From Oryzias latipes (lineage: Eukaryota; Chordata; Actinopteri; Beloniformes; Adrianichthyidae): a DNA stretch of 64,000 nt. Numbering within the stretch: the stretch's first letter is position 1; each line of letters opens with the position of its first letter. Location of the stretch: the NCBI RefSeq assembly GCF_002234675.1, contig NC_019876.2, positions 28,595,196-28,659,195 on the forward strand, given 5' to 3'. Of the stretch, positions 45,301 through 60,300 are shown one piece after another. Made by a program: the position numbers and the translations under genes. The notes below the pieces were generated by a model, which ran no database searches, was not told the origin of the DNA, and saw only the letters and a list, made by a program, of their open reading frames with translations.

Positions 45301-48300
45301 CTTCAAACTAAGTACCCCTTTCTTGACCTTCCTGATATCGACTGCTATACAAAGCCTTGTTTAACAGCTTCTAGAAGGAGGTTATGTTCAGAATTCCAGG
45401 GCCTGTTTCATGGGGTTTTTTGTGTGCATGGTTCTATGGCTTTCATTCTATAGCTTTTCCCTTTTTTCCCCTTCTTTCATGATTTGTTTTTACTAAGAAC
45501 TCTGGTTCTTTTTAATGGACCTAAGACTCCTCATGTTGGACTCCAACTGTCAGGGGTCGTGGTTGCCCTCGCACACCTGCCTGAGGATCGGGTCACACGC
45601 ACCTGTTCTGTATCCAATCAGACAACCTTTATTAGTCCATCACGCCCTCCAGCCGTTGTCGGTTCATCTGCTCCTCTATGCAAGAATTCACCGATCGCTG
45701 CTGAAGCCAAGCTAAGTCAAGCTAAGCTAAGCCAAGCCAAGTCAAGTCAACTGCAGTCTCATTTAACCCGGCCAAGCCTAGCCATGTGAAGATCTTCTGG
45801 AGTCTTCTCCTCCACGCCATCAACGTCCCCCAGGAAGTTCACTCTGGATCTACAGCCCTCCTACCTGTTCACCTCCTCACCAGACCAACCACCTACGAAC
45901 ATTGCCATCCAGTCTTTCATCTCTACGTTTTATTAAACTGCACTGCATCAAACTGAATCCCCGTCTGCTTTTGGGTCCAGCTAGCTCAATTTTTTTTTTT
46001 TTTTTATTTACCAAGGCTGTGTCCCACCAAGGTGGGGTAGCCTAGACAAGGCACACAATTTTAGCTCCCTCTGTCTCTTCCCCAAACCCTCCTCCTTCAG
46101 TGCGTGAGTGCGTGTGTGCTAGCTCAATACCCGACTCCAATTGTGGAGTTGAAGCTGTTATTTGCCCTGCTGATCTGAACTGTAGTAGTGGGGGCCAGCA
46201 GACCAATTGCCCTCCTTGTGATATGTCCTTTGACCTGTCTGCACGTTGCTCTTTCAGTTTCCCAGTCACCAGAGCTGCACAAACACAACAGAGTCATTGA
46301 AACGAGCCCATCAGGAAAGACAAACTGCTGTTTTTGCATATCTATCACACTCAGCAGTTATCTTTCACGAGTTCGTCCGTGCTGCATTTGCTTTTGGCTT
46401 GCTCTGCTTTCACGCTTCCTGTTCTCTTCTGGTGAAACCGCCTCATTTGTCTGCTGTGGGCACAAGCCGCAACACGACACCGTGACGCGCGCCATTACTT
46501 CATCATCTGCTGACAACAGGTTGAGCCACTGCTGCTGCAGCGCACGCCACCGCCTGCTCACAGGCGTGAGTGAAAACGAAGGAACAGCAGATTCAGAGAG
46601 CCGCTTTAGCTCGTAGTCAAAGCGTAACCGGTAAACATTACACTCTAGGAGTGTTGCTGTCATGACTAAGTACAACTAATACCATCATCACCAGCTTGAC
46701 AAAAACAAAACAACATGCTGTATATTTATTCTTCCTTCCTGTATATTCTTGTCATTTCAGACAAATCTGCTGTTTTGCAGAGAAAGTGGGGAAAACTCAA
46801 ACAAAGATGGAGTTTCATCAAGGCTGTGGTTGGGCTGAACTACTGCATCTGACAGAAATCATCCCTTTGGTGTTTTGGAGACAGAAAATGACAAAGACAT
46901 CACGCCCATTGACCGGAGTAGGTACCATAACCGTTCGACCTGGAACTTCCGTTCGGGGTCCTTTGACTAATATTGACGTCACATTATGTGATTGGCTGTC
47001 CGTTGGTCCAATGAAGTGTCAGACAGTGATTGGTCTGGACAAATTACGATACTACCATAGAAGAAAATATTATGAAGTCTGTTGTAAACAAACGTCCCTT
47101 TATTATTGTTATGATTATTATTGAATGCATGTTTGCTTCTAGTCTTTTTAATCCGTGCGCCCAGTGCTTTACTATTGGCAGAATGGACCCGGAAGGACAA
47201 CATTTTGCCGTGTTAACAACATTTTCAGCCACGGCTGAACTCAAACTGGAATAACAAGCGGAATGTGGCAACATGTCTTTATTTACAAAGAATATTGTCA
47301 GACACAATTTATGAGGGAAAATATCTGTAGGTTACAAAAGGGAACGTGAAATGGAAATTTGTAGAGCCCGAGCAGATCTCCACGCTACGTAGTTTGTCCA
47401 AGTGGGGTTACCGTAGTGTGACGTTACCTTCAGTCTAAAGGACCCCGAACGCAAGTTCCAGGCCGAACGGTTTTGGTAGCTACACCGGATGTGAGAACTG
47501 GACCCCTCCCCCCTGGCGTTCCAAACAGGAAGTTCAAATGATCCGACTTTTTGTTCAAGTAGAATTTACTGAACAGAAGTTAACAACCAGATAATAATCG
47601 TTAATGTAAAAACAAAAAGTTGGGTAAAGCAAATACGAGGATGGGATTAAACAATTTATCTTATATTATTATATCATACATGATTATACTTAAGTGTTAT
47701 TTAAAATCATAAATGAAATATCCCCCGGAAAAACTCAAAATTTTTCTTTCAGAAGAAATCAGCTCTTTCAGAAAAAACTTAACATGGGTCAAATTTAGCC
47801 AAAGTTTATTTATTTTGACTTTTTAACTTTTTTTCCCAAATTCATTTATTTATTTATTTTATTTTCATTATTTTGTTTTGTTTTTTTGCATTTTATTTAT
47901 TTTTCATTATTTGAACTTTATTTTTTCTTCAATTTTTTTTTTTTTACCATTATTTTACTTTTTTGGGGGGGCTGTAGTTAATTGCTGCCAACCAAAATGA
48001 ACATATTTCAAAATATTAGAGAATTGTCGTACGTTTTGTTAAAATGCACTACAGAAATTTGCTTCCTATAATCACATATTTACTTGTTTTGCAGAGGAAT
48101 ATGGAACAAAAATGTTTCCCCAGCGACCAGAACAAGCACTGTTTCAAGCTAAAACATTGGCTGAGGAACAAGTACGTCGTACAAAGTTCAGCATGAATTC
48201 ATGTTTTTGTGTAATGACAGCCTTCTTTTGTCATTTTGTAAAAGAAAAAAAGATTTCCAGTAATAAAAAGGAAACCCGAGTCACTCCATGAAAAGACAAG

Positions 48301-51300
48301 CTCGGCTGGCCTGATGTGCAAAAACAACAAGATGAGCTCTAGAGATTGAGTGTCAAAATAAACAAATAGCTTCTTTTTGTTTCCGGGTTTGGTCTTTTGA
48401 TAAAACAGTGTTGACATTTGTGTTTACATATTGGCTTTTCTGCCTCTAAAGGTCATCCATTTGTGTCACGATCAGGGAAACGGACCAATCAGGGGGTCGA
48501 CTCCTTCGGTCTGTGAAAGCTCGCCTCACCTCTGGTGTGAACACGACAAGCAAAACAGCCTCTTGGGGGTATTGCAAACGAACCCTGGGGTGGTTTTGAC
48601 TGCTTTCAGGTTAGAATAGCCCCTCAGACTGGAACTACATTGATCCAACGGCACTCATTTGGTGGCAGCGCTGACCATCATGAAAAAAGCACGCAGAAGA
48701 AAAACCAGCAAATCCCACTGATACCTGTTCTATGATGTGATAACAGGCTCCTACACTTCCCCATTACTTCCTGTTTACCTAAAACCAGTTTAAAGCTGTT
48801 GGTCTGTCTTGGCAGGCCCACAGTTTTGTCAAAAACAGTCGTGACATTTAACAAACGAGGGCTAAATTCGCTTTTTGTTTTTAATTCAAGGAGTCAGCCA
48901 GAAGAGCTTAGGCATGAGTCCCAACTGCCCTAACAGGTGGGAATGGGGGGTCTGTAAGTTAAAAGGTCAAAACTGTAAAGGCTACAGAGGTCCAAACAAA
49001 ATCTCAAGGTCATAGACCATTCAATCCGTCCCCCCCAAGTGCTGTTGCATGACATGATAGACGTGCACTCCTGGCGTGCATTTTGACTTTGAAATGAAGA
49101 TATTAGTGTGGATATCCTACAGGGTCTTAAGTACAACGTGCTCCCCTTACCAACAACAAGTGTGGCGTAAGGTCACCACACGACCAGTACGTCATAAGTG
49201 CGTGTAACTTCAATTATCTCTACAAATACTTGGAGACATATAGGCACCCACGACAATGGTACGTTCCATTTTCATGACGTCACTTAAGGTGGCTGTGCGA
49301 GTCTAAAGGAAACTGCAAGACTCACTTGCTCTCCCCCCCTTAGGATGCAGCTGCCCCTCTATATGACCCTCCATGGACCCTTACAAGCCAAAAACGCACT
49401 GCACTCAAATGGGGCAACCGCCTTACGGGTCAACCGCCATACGGGTCGACCGCCATACGGGTCAACCGAGGTACGGGTCAACCGCCGTGGGGGTCAACCG
49501 CCATACGGGTCGACCGCCATACGGGTCAACCGAGGTACGGGTCAACCGCCGTGCGGGTCAACCGCCGTACAGTTCGACCGCCATACGGGTCAACCGAGGT
49601 ACGGGTCAACCGCCGTACGGGTTGACCGTCTTGCGGGTCAACCGCCGTGTGGGTCAACCGATCTGCAGGTCAACCACCTTACGGGTCGACCGCCGTACAT
49701 GTGGACCACCTTACGGGTCAACCGCCGTGTGGGTCAACTGATGTGCGGGTCAACCGATGTACGGGTCAACCTCCTTACGGGTCAACCGGCGTACAGGTCA
49801 ACCGCTGTACAGGTCAACCGCCGTACGGGTAAACCACTTTATGGGTCAACCGCCGTACGGGCCAACACCCTCACGGGTCAACCGACGTAGGGGTCCATGT
49901 GGTTTAAGCTGCTTTCACAGAGAACATGAATCACGCTTCAAGGGTGTCCAGCTTCAATGTTAAGTCAGTGTTCAGACCTGATTAGAGACACAAGGTCTGT
50001 CTCCCGATCATTGTAAATGAGATTTTCAGTCAATACTTCCATGTAGCGATCAGGCTAACAACCTTTGGCGGTAGCGTCTGGACTCTCGAGTTTATGACCA
50101 CATTTTTTGACAAGCAAATTTGACACGCATATGCCGTTTGGTTTGAACACACCTATCATCTTTAAACATAAACAGCAGGATGGTCTCTTTGTGAATCTGT
50201 AGCTTGATCTACTGTATGACTTACAATCCCTCCAAAACCTTCCAGTGTGTAAGCCTGTGGACTACCGTCAGTGTTTCCTTTCAGACACAAAGCAAAGCAA
50301 ACCATCAGCAGTTCTTGATATGAGATGAATCCATTGCAATTGATTTTCTAAAAAGGTCAACAGCAGTGTAACGGTAAAGCTAAACGCTCGACATCCAAAC
50401 AGACAGAAAGAGACGGACAAGCAGTCAGAAAATGCTCCGTTAGAGACAGCGCTGAGAGAGTTTGTACCTGGTCCAGGTGACATTTTGGGGTTTCGGGTTC
50501 CCCCCGCTCAAACAATTCAGAGCGACGTTTTTCATTCCAATAAGCCATGAATTGTTGTATCCCGTCACCTCTGCATGTGGAACGACTGGAAGAAGGAACA
50601 GAAACATGAGAGCTCTCTTTAGGGAGACGACAACAGACCAGGTGGTGTTTACTAAAAGAAAAGTCCAAGAAATCCGTTATTATGTTTGAATTTAAGGCCC
50701 TGGAGGTAAAGGAAAACCTTTCTGAGGAATACTCACAGTGCACCACCAGGTTGTTTTTAATCCTTTTTGGGGCCGAAAAGGCCGGATGCCACACCAGGCA
50801 GTCCAGTTTCTCCCCGTTCATGCTCTTCTTTGCGGAAAGGGAAAACTGAATGGAGACCACTCCACCACTGAAGCTGCGATTGTCCGAACTCCCCAGCAGC
50901 TCGGTGTCCCAGGAAAGTCGAGGAGCCGGATGTCCGGAAGAGCGGCATGAGGCGGCTTTCTGGGAAGGTTGTCCCTCCACCAGAATGAAGGGATCAAGGG
51001 AGGTGATGGGAATGGCTGGAGGAGAATTTCAGATGATTTGAGATTCAGACAGCTGACACTAAAACCATCTCAACTTCATTCTGTCTTATTGTTCGTTTGG
51101 TAAACGTGGATTGGAAACAGAGTTCTGCCTCAAGTCGCTGTCAAGATACTAGAGAATGGATTTGGTGACCAATGGGTTTGCCACCAAACCCTACCTTTCT
51201 GACAATGGGAAAATGGGCAGGGCTAAGACAGTTGGTGATTGGAGCACGCCCAATTGTTGGCATGTCAGCCTAAAGGCCACGTTCACATTCCAGTGAGCTT

Positions 51301-54300
51301 TTCATCCCAAACATAAAATAAAATAAAGCTTTTAGGCTCTTAGTGCAGCTGTCAGGGATCTAACCCCAAGGAACAACAGAGACGGAGACTTTCTTGTCAA
51401 ATGGCAGCTTGAGTCACAGGATGTGAAGACTTTCTGGCTGACAGCAATTTTCCTTTGCCTTAATGTGACTTTAAACTTCTGAATCAACATTTATGTTTGG
51501 GCATTCCCAATGGCATATATGAAATGTAATTGTCAGCACAAAGACAGATTTCGACGTCATCACATTCCGGATAATCCTGTCAGAGGAAACAAATTCTGTT
51601 TTTCAATGACTTCTGTCTGAAAATGGATGGAAACACAGTTTAAACAAAAATCAAGTCTCAAGGAAGGTTCTCATGGCGTTGTTGTTAAGTTGATTAATGG
51701 CATGTAGAATCTTCTTCCTGAAATGTTCCACTAAACAGTTCGAGGAAGAAGACTTTGAATCTACATGCCATAGCTCTACTTGATGACAGCATTCAAATGT
51801 AAGAAGGAAAATTACTTCATAAAGACTCACTCCAATGAAAATAGTGTTTTTAACATGTTTTTTTTTTCATTATGAAGAATTCATTTCAAAATTCCATTTC
51901 TGACTATTTCTGTATGCAAATTCATCATGAACAGATAAAAAAAAAGATTGTAGGGCGGGGCCAAAGCCTCCAAGCTCCGCCCCTTTCTGATCATTCACCT
52001 GCAGACCAACAGATCCATGAACGTCTTTGTTTTCCTGGTCTGAACTGGAATCTGGATCAGAATTGGACGGATGGATAGATCTGATATTTTTTGTTGCACC
52101 AATAATGTTATGTTGGGGGTGTAAGCTAGCAGGAGAGAGTGTAAACAAAGGCATGATGGGAAACGTGCGCAGGCTCCCTCTGCGCCAGCAGTCGCGTCCA
52201 GAGTTCTAATGAACTCCTGCCGCTCTGCAGAAATCGTTAAAAGAGCTCTTTTGAAGACAGATCAAACGATGATGGGACTGGGACTTTAATAAAATAACTT
52301 TCTTGAGTATTTTTTTTCTCTTATCTCTTCTAAAACGTTTAAAAAAGCTTCACCTCTACAATCACTCAGAAACACTTTGTTTCCACCTGTTTTTCTGCAC
52401 AACTCAACCATAAAACATAAAAAAATGGACTCACTCCAGACTTTCAGAGAAACCTCGGTGTCAAAGTTTCCGTCTGGGAAGGAGACGATGCGGCAGATGT
52501 AGATCCCTTCATCGGAGATGTCCGTGGTCATGATGATGAGGGACGAGTTCTGGAGGGGATCCTTGCTTTTGAAGCCAACCCGCTGGGCCCATTTGGGAAA
52601 AACTGATGCGAAAGGACAGAGAGATGTGTGAGGAACCTCAGCAGTAAGCAGCCCAGCTGAAAAATACAACCTGTGTTTCACACCCATGTGACTTGATGCA
52701 GAATACGCTGCGCTTCCAACAGGAAACAACAGAATTTTCAGTCTCCTGGTCATTTTTGACTTGATTAGAGCTTTAAAAGTTTGTCTTAAGCATAGAAATA
52801 TGAATGTGATAATAACTGATGTTAACCTTTTGCTGCCTCGTTTTGTTTTTGAGGCCAAAGTCTCTCTTTTCTGTCCCTTCTTTCTCGTTTTCAGAGAAGA
52901 AAACAACATTAAGGCCACGGTGTATGACCCGCCCCCTTATGACACGCCTTCCCTGGCTGGCCACCTGTCAACTGCCCCTCACTCCCCGCCTCTGCCACCC
53001 CGATCCAAGCTGCATGTAATAAATTAATGCATAAACACTTTTTTCCTAATTGCGGCTTTCGTTTGTTTTTTTTCTCCATAGCAACCATTTTAGTTTTTGG
53101 TCTCCTAGGGGTGTCGTACAGGTCTATGTCATTTTTAGATGAATTGGAAAAAATACATTTCAAGATTTCCTTGGCAACAGAGGTTTTTTGTCAACCACGC
53201 CCACATTCCTTCTCCATTAATTTCGTATGTCATATTGTTTCATTCAACTTGAGCCAAAAATTCATGAATCAATTAGAGAAACCCCCTCCCCCTTTTGCGA
53301 GCTCACCACACTAACGCCGTTAAAAAATGGACACATTTTTTCCACAGGTAGCTTTTCAAGGGTGCTGGCGGAGTCATAGGAAGCGAGAGACCAAAATCCC
53401 TAGGAGGAATTTAAACTTGTAGAAGGTACTAAAGGGACTTAAGCTGGCGGCCTGTGTGTGAAATTTAGTAAAAATCGCGCAAACAAAAGTTTTTCTTTTC
53501 CCGTGAAAATGGCCAAATTTTTACACTTTTAAAACGGTGGCCTAGACTGCAGCAAAAAAAATAAAAATCAGTAATCGTACAAACAAAAAAAAAGAAACAG
53601 CAAAAAAACAGAAACACTGCTGCAAATAAAAGAAACACTGCTGCGAATAAAAAAAAAAAAAGAAACGGATGCACCGCTGTGAGAGAAGGAGAAAAGAAGA
53701 ACATGACTACGAATTGGAAAACGAATGAGAAAGAAAGTGGGGGCCCGTCAGGGCCTTCAAGGCCTTCTTTGAAGGCCTAAAAAACATCTGAATCATGTGT
53801 TAATTATATTTTGTCCATACATACTCATTAAATCATTCCAAATGGTCTGTCCGTTCTCTTTTATTGTGTTTATGATGCTCATGCTGTTTCCAGACAGACG
53901 TATTTTCACATTGGAGCATTTAACCAATCACATTTCAGCTGTCCTTTGTTGCCGGGCAGGATAAGGGCAGTCAATATGAGTTCTGCTGACCTCCTAAAAG
54001 GTCAGCAAATCACGGTAAAGTGACACATGCCCTTTTGGCTCAGTTGGTGCGGACTTCGAGTGCAGCGGCAAAGGAAAGAGATATCTATGCTGATGATCAC
54101 GATGTGTTAAACCGCTTGTTTCTGTCCAGATGATGAAGATAAAGATTGTTTTAAAGAAGCCAGCACAGCGATACAGAACAGTTAAGCTATGGAACTTCTT
54201 TTTAGGCGTGCGGTTACCCTTTTAATGCACACCCAGCAGCCAATCAGAATCAAGAATTTACCCGGACCATGGTATAAAATGTGTTAATCTGTTGTTCCCT

Positions 54301-57300
54301 TGAAAGGAACCAGTAAGCAGAAGAAGAGCAATAAATCGTTTCAACAACAGAATTTCTGCACTGAACTGATTCAGGAGGATTTGTGAGAAAGTGCTGGTGT
54401 ACTCAACCTGTCTGCCCATCGGTTCTGTGTGCCGTGATGATGTTCTCCGGTTGAGCACTGGTGGTCTTCTTCAGCCAGGTGACTTGCACCACACTATTGC
54501 CCTGGCCCGGCTGGAACACACAGGGCAGGACGGTCTCCTTCTCCGTCAAAGACTGGATGGACCGGTTTCGAGGAAGATTCACGAAGGTTTGGTGTGAGTC
54601 TGCAACCAAAAAAACAGAGGGACTCAGAGCTTACAGGCTGTCAAACCACTGCACACCCCACGCCATAACTGGGTAAAAACGGCAGATCTTCTGTAAAGAC
54701 CGATCTGAAGGCAGATTTGCATAGTGTTCAACCTGCCAGAGATGCTCAATTTGGTGAGTCAAACCTTTGGCTTAAATGACAAACCAATTCTTAAGTCTGT
54801 AAGTCCTCCAACTTATATTTCTAATGAATGTTTTCCATAACAAATTGTCTCCATAGTAACTTGAGTTTCAAGGGTGCTGAGTTCCAGTCTGGACTCTGAA
54901 GTCACGTTCACTCCACCCTCACGCGCTCAATCAACCACTGCAAAGTTGAGGTAAACAAAGGTTTATGTGTGTTTCAGGCTTCTGTGTTCAAAACGCTCAC
55001 ATGTGGCTACACACATTTTCAAGACTGTTGTCGTGCTCAATGTACAAAACACACGACCATCAAACGTACGTTAAATATTAAACTATGTCGAACTTTGACC
55101 AATCAGGGACTCCGATTTGGTAGTAACGTATGGACAGCGTCCCTTTTAATTCCCTGAAGTGCCAACCGTTTGTAAATTGCTCAGGAAGGAGAAATGAATA
55201 ATTGTGGTTTGTGTCTGGATGGAAGTATTAACACAAAGGCCGAACCTGAATTCCCCCCCCGACCCGTCAGGATTCTCCTTATTTTTCGCATAAATGTGGA
55301 TGACCGGCAACTGTTGATGACATCATAGGGTGGTAGTAACGTCCGCATTTGAAGACACTGGTTGTGTACGAATTCCCGCCCTAACCCCTAACTACTAAAA
55401 TCTATATAGTGCGGCGATATGTAGTGCCCTGAATTTTAAAAGCAATCCGGACGCCACGCTCACTACTTTAAAAAACATTTCTTTAATAGCTAATATGACG
55501 TCATCGATTCCATGAAGTTCAAATCTAATTGATATGAGTGTTTTGCAATGCTTATTTATGAATCCACTGTCTTCCGAAGATAAAAAACGTTAATTATTTA
55601 TTAAAAACATAAATATAAATAGATTTTTTTTGGTAAAAAATTGTTCTGATGTAACGCATTGTTGCCATCTAGTAAGCACCAATGCACGCTGGTTTTTCGC
55701 AGAGACTTCTGGGAAATTTCAAGGGAACTGGTTTGTGGAATTGCAGATTCGGACAGCACTAGAAAATGGCAAAAGCCTGATATAGGAGTTAGGGTGGGAA
55801 TTCGGACATAGCTACTACTTTTTCTATAACTCTGCACTGGGAGGGATAAATGTTGGGGGGGGGGGGTAGGAAGCCGGGGGGGGGGGGGTAGAGAATGAAT
55901 TCAGATTCGGCTTAAGACTCTTCCAACTGCAGGTAGCAAACATGCGCTAGCAAACAGTAGAAAAACGAAATAAGAAGAGGAAGCCCCGCCCTGCTCATCC
56001 AGTGTGAACGCCACGAGCTAAACACGTTCAAGAAGGGGCGTTTAACGTGTTCAAGAACACGTGTCAGAATTTTAAGCTTTAAATATTTAGATTTTCCTAC
56101 AGAGTCAGAGGAAAATGCTACACCTCGTACTTTTTGCACATTTTCCACGTATGAATGTTGGTCTTTTGTGATCCACGCGTGATCTACGTCATCCATACGT
56201 GTTTCCTGCGTTTGTCGATGTGCTCAGACGTCCGTCGAGGGTTTTAGCCCACGGGTCTTTACAGGAATTCGGTTTTGAGCTGTTCAGAATATATGGTCGG
56301 TTGAGAATTATGCAGTTTACTTGTATTTTACGTAGTTTACACACAATTATTACGTGAATCTTATACGATGTGTGATTTTTGTGAGACAGACAAATGTGTG
56401 TCTTTCCAGGAGCGTTCCATGTTTGTCTAACAGACTTCATGCATAAACCACAGATGTGTAACTTTTAGATCACGTATACGGCGCACAGTTCACGTTCAGA
56501 TGACATCATTGATGCATGAATCACTGATGAATTACAGATAAACATCACAATAATCACACGGTTCATGTTCTACGTTCTTAGTGTGGTTTATTAGTACTTC
56601 TTCCGTGGTTTTAACGTGGTTCGTTGGTGATATTCACTTTCTCACTTTTTCAACATGTATTCCCGTGTGACCAGTTTTCACCCGTGCAATGTGCACAAAA
56701 CTGTTCAAAGTGGCTGTTTGACGCGACCTTTAGATGAATGATTTTGTGATGGACAGAAAAGAACCACAAAATAACCACCACAAAGACACTCAGAGCAGAA
56801 CAGGATGTTTACGACAGGAGCTGAGCCCAAAGACAAGATATGTGGCACAACGAGTTGCTCGAGATTGGCTCTTAAATCAAACGTCGAAGAGTTTGACACC
56901 ATGTCTGGACCAAACAGACAGTCAGAGGGGCCCCAGAAACCAAAAAAAACCCAACTAGTGTCTGCATTTCCAGCTCCACCGCATTGCAGCTTTGTGGCTG
57001 CAAACACTAACGGCAGAAACTGCGAGGCCCTTCTGTCTCTCTGCGTGGACGCATGCCGCCGCTCTCTGACAGCACAGATGCGTCTGAGCTGAAGGCCTGT
57101 CGACGACCTCACAGGCAGATAAGCTGCTCCTGACTGTTATTAGATTGCCGCTCTTGACATCAGGCTGCAGTTTCTTCTCCGTGACGCGCATTTGTCGCTG
57201 CTTTAGTTCACTGGAGAAGTGATCACAGCAAAACCACTTTTCTACGTCTCACTGGAGAAGCTGATCTAGTATGTTTTAGATCGCTGACATTCCTGCTTTC

Positions 57301-60300
57301 ATTTGAACATAACTGTTTCAAACGCATCAAACTATCATTTAGTTACACATATTTAATGATTTTTTTATTTTTTGATGCAGGAAGAGTGTTGAAGAATCCT
57401 GACTTTTACACATTTTCACACGAAGTGGCTGCCAATAATTTACCTAACATGACACACCCTGGAATGTTGACGCAACAACTGTCGGCTTTGAGCTTTACTT
57501 GAGAAAAGTCAACTTATTTCTGTGATTTAGTTGTTTTTCTTTATTGTTCCAGGTGGATTCTTTCTGTGGGGAGTTTGCATGTCCTCCACGTGCACGTGTG
57601 GGTTTTCTCCAGGCACGCCAGCTTCCTCCCACCCTCCAAAAACATGATTCTATATTGTCCCTCATGTGTGCATGTGGTCGTTTGTCTCTGCATGGTTCTT
57701 TGATGGACTGTCGAACTGCTCAGGGGAGCCCCGCCTTCACCCAACAGTGGGTGGAATAGAAACCCCACGACCCCATATGGATGGACGGACGGAGGATGGA
57801 CGGATAGATAGAGTCAGGACCATAAATATTTGGACAGAGAGAGATTCTTTCTAATTTAGTTTCTGTACATTCCCACAGTGAATTTTAAATCAAACAACTC
57901 AGATGCCATAGAAGTGCAGACATTCAGCTTTTATTCCATGGGTTGAACAAAAAGATTGCATAAAAATGTGAAAAACTAAAGCATTTTTTAAACACAATCC
58001 CTTCATTTCAAGTCAATTGTCATTGGACAATTGACGTCCATGCTATTGCATGGGCAGGTGTGGGCAATTCCCTTGTTATGTCATTATGAGTGAAGGAGTT
58101 GATTAGAGGACTTGTGCTGCATTTGGAAGATTTTGCTGTGAACAGACAACATGCCGTCAAAGCAGCTCTCCATGCACGTGAAAGGAGCCATCATTAAGCT
58201 GAGAAAACAGAAAAAAACATCCCAGAAATTGCTACAGTATTAGGAGTGGCAAAATCAACAGTGTGGTCCATCCTGAGAAAGAAAGAAAGCACTGGTGAAG
58301 TCAGCAACGCAGAAAGACCTGGACGTCCACGGAAGACAACAGTGGTGGATGATGGCAGAATCATTTCCATGGTGAAGAGGAACCCGTTCACAACAGCCAA
58401 CCAAGTGAACAACACTCTCCAGGAGGTAGGCGGATCAATATCCAAGTCTACCATCAAAAGAAGACTGCATGAAAGTAGATCCAGAGGGAACACTGCAAGA
58501 TGCAAGCCACTCATAAGCCTCACGAATAGGAAGGCTAGATTGGACTTTGCTAAAAAGCATCTAAGAAAGTTCTGGAAAAACATTCTTTGGACAGATGAAA
58601 CCAAAATCAACCTCTACCAGAATGATGGTAAGAGAAAAGTATGGAGAAGGCGTGGAGAAGCTCCTGATCCAAAGCACACTACATCATCAGTAAAACACGG
58701 TGGAGGCAGTGTGATGGTCTGGGCGTGCATGGCTGCTAGTGGCACTGGGACACTAGTGTTTATTGATGACGTGACACGGGACATAAGCAGCCCAATGAAT
58801 TCTGAGGTGTTCAGAGACAGACTGTCTGCACAGATGCAGGTGAATGCAGCCAAACTGATTGGACGGCGTTTCATAATACAGATGGACAACGACCCAAAAC
58901 ATACAGCCAAAGCAACTCAGGAGTTTATTAAAGCAAAGAAGTGGAATCTTCTTGAATGGCCAAGTCAGTCACCTGATCTTAACCCAATTGAGCAGCATTT
59001 CACTTGTTGAAGACTAAACTTCAGACAGAAAGGCCCACAAACAAACAGCAACTGAAAGCCGCTGCAGTAAAGGCCTGGCAGAGCATTCAGAAGGAGAAAA
59101 CCCAACATCTGGTGATGTCCATGAGTCCAAGACTTCAGGCTGTCATTGCCAACAAAGGCTTTTCAACCAAATATTAGTAAAGACCATTTAGTTTACAGTT
59201 ATTTTATTTGTCCAATTACTTACCAGCCCATGAAATAAAGGGATTGTGTTTAAAAATGCTTTAGTTTTTCACATTTTTATGCAATCTTTTTGTTCAACCC
59301 ATGGAACAAAAGCTGAAAGTCTGCACTTCAATGGCATCTGAGTTGTTTGATTTAAAATTCACTGTGGGAATGTACAGAAACTAAATTAGAAAGAATGTCT
59401 CTCTGTCCAAATATTTATGGTCCTTACTATAGACAGATGTAAAGAGCCTAGAGACTACAACACATAAGGATACAGTAAAGGGTCAAGTAGGTGCGTGGTT
59501 TGGAGTTTTCCTTTTCCAACCCCCCTTGAACCCCGCCCACCGTACAAGGGGGCTCTTAGTGCTGTCCATGAGATAAGTGTGCGTTCCTTGAGGAAGTGAG
59601 ACAATCAGGTTGTAGTTTGTGTGGTCGTCCTACAGGCACTGAGACATCAGCATTTGTGCCCGTCAGTAAGGAGCCAGAACTCGTACCTCACTAACGGCTA
59701 GAGCGTGGTGTTAGGACGCCGTACAACAGCCTCACCTGTACGTCTTAAGTGGGTGTAACATATATTTGCCCTTAAGAATACTTAACGATACACTTAAGAC
59801 ACGCACGACGATGGTACGTTCCACCTTCACGGCGCTCCTTAAGGTGGTCTTAGAAGCCTCCAGAGAACTGGACCTGCTCTGTCTTTTGAGATGCAGACGC
59901 TCCACTATGACCCTCTATGGGCCAGACTCCCCCTCACCCCCACCCCTCACCACACTGTATGGATGCATGTGACCAAGGCTTTACAAAGAGTTCACACCAC
60001 TTTTTTTAAAAGGTTTTTGATTGTAACAGAGGAGTTTTCGTAGCAGAACTGGGATGTCTGTTATCAGCATGAACAGTAACAACTGCTGACTTGTTTTGTG
60101 TTTTACACGGACCTTGGATCTTTCTGCAGCTTGAAGCCTTATGAGGCGTCTTAATGTGTGAGTGACTGGAATGTGATTCATGCATTTTCCATCAGACCTG
60201 ATGAGTGTGCTGTGCAGACAGATGATGTGTGTTTTTTTCCCATCAAGGTGTGTGAGTCTGTGGCCCGGAACCTAAAGGCTGCTGTGGAATCAGAAAAAGC

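Noticed and set aside
44826-45311. Overlapping 130-156-aa frames on both strands
   Set aside because: No recognised domain, frames on both strands of GC-rich DNA, inside nectin4 intron 5; probably repeat-derived.
49345-49963. 181-aa, 122-aa and other overlapping frames of repeating VNRRTGQPPYGST type
   Set aside because: Produced by the 16-bp minisatellite, which is open in several frames at once.
56705-57191. 135-aa minus and 95-aa plus frames
   Set aside because: No domain, no splice or codon support; both strands open by chance.
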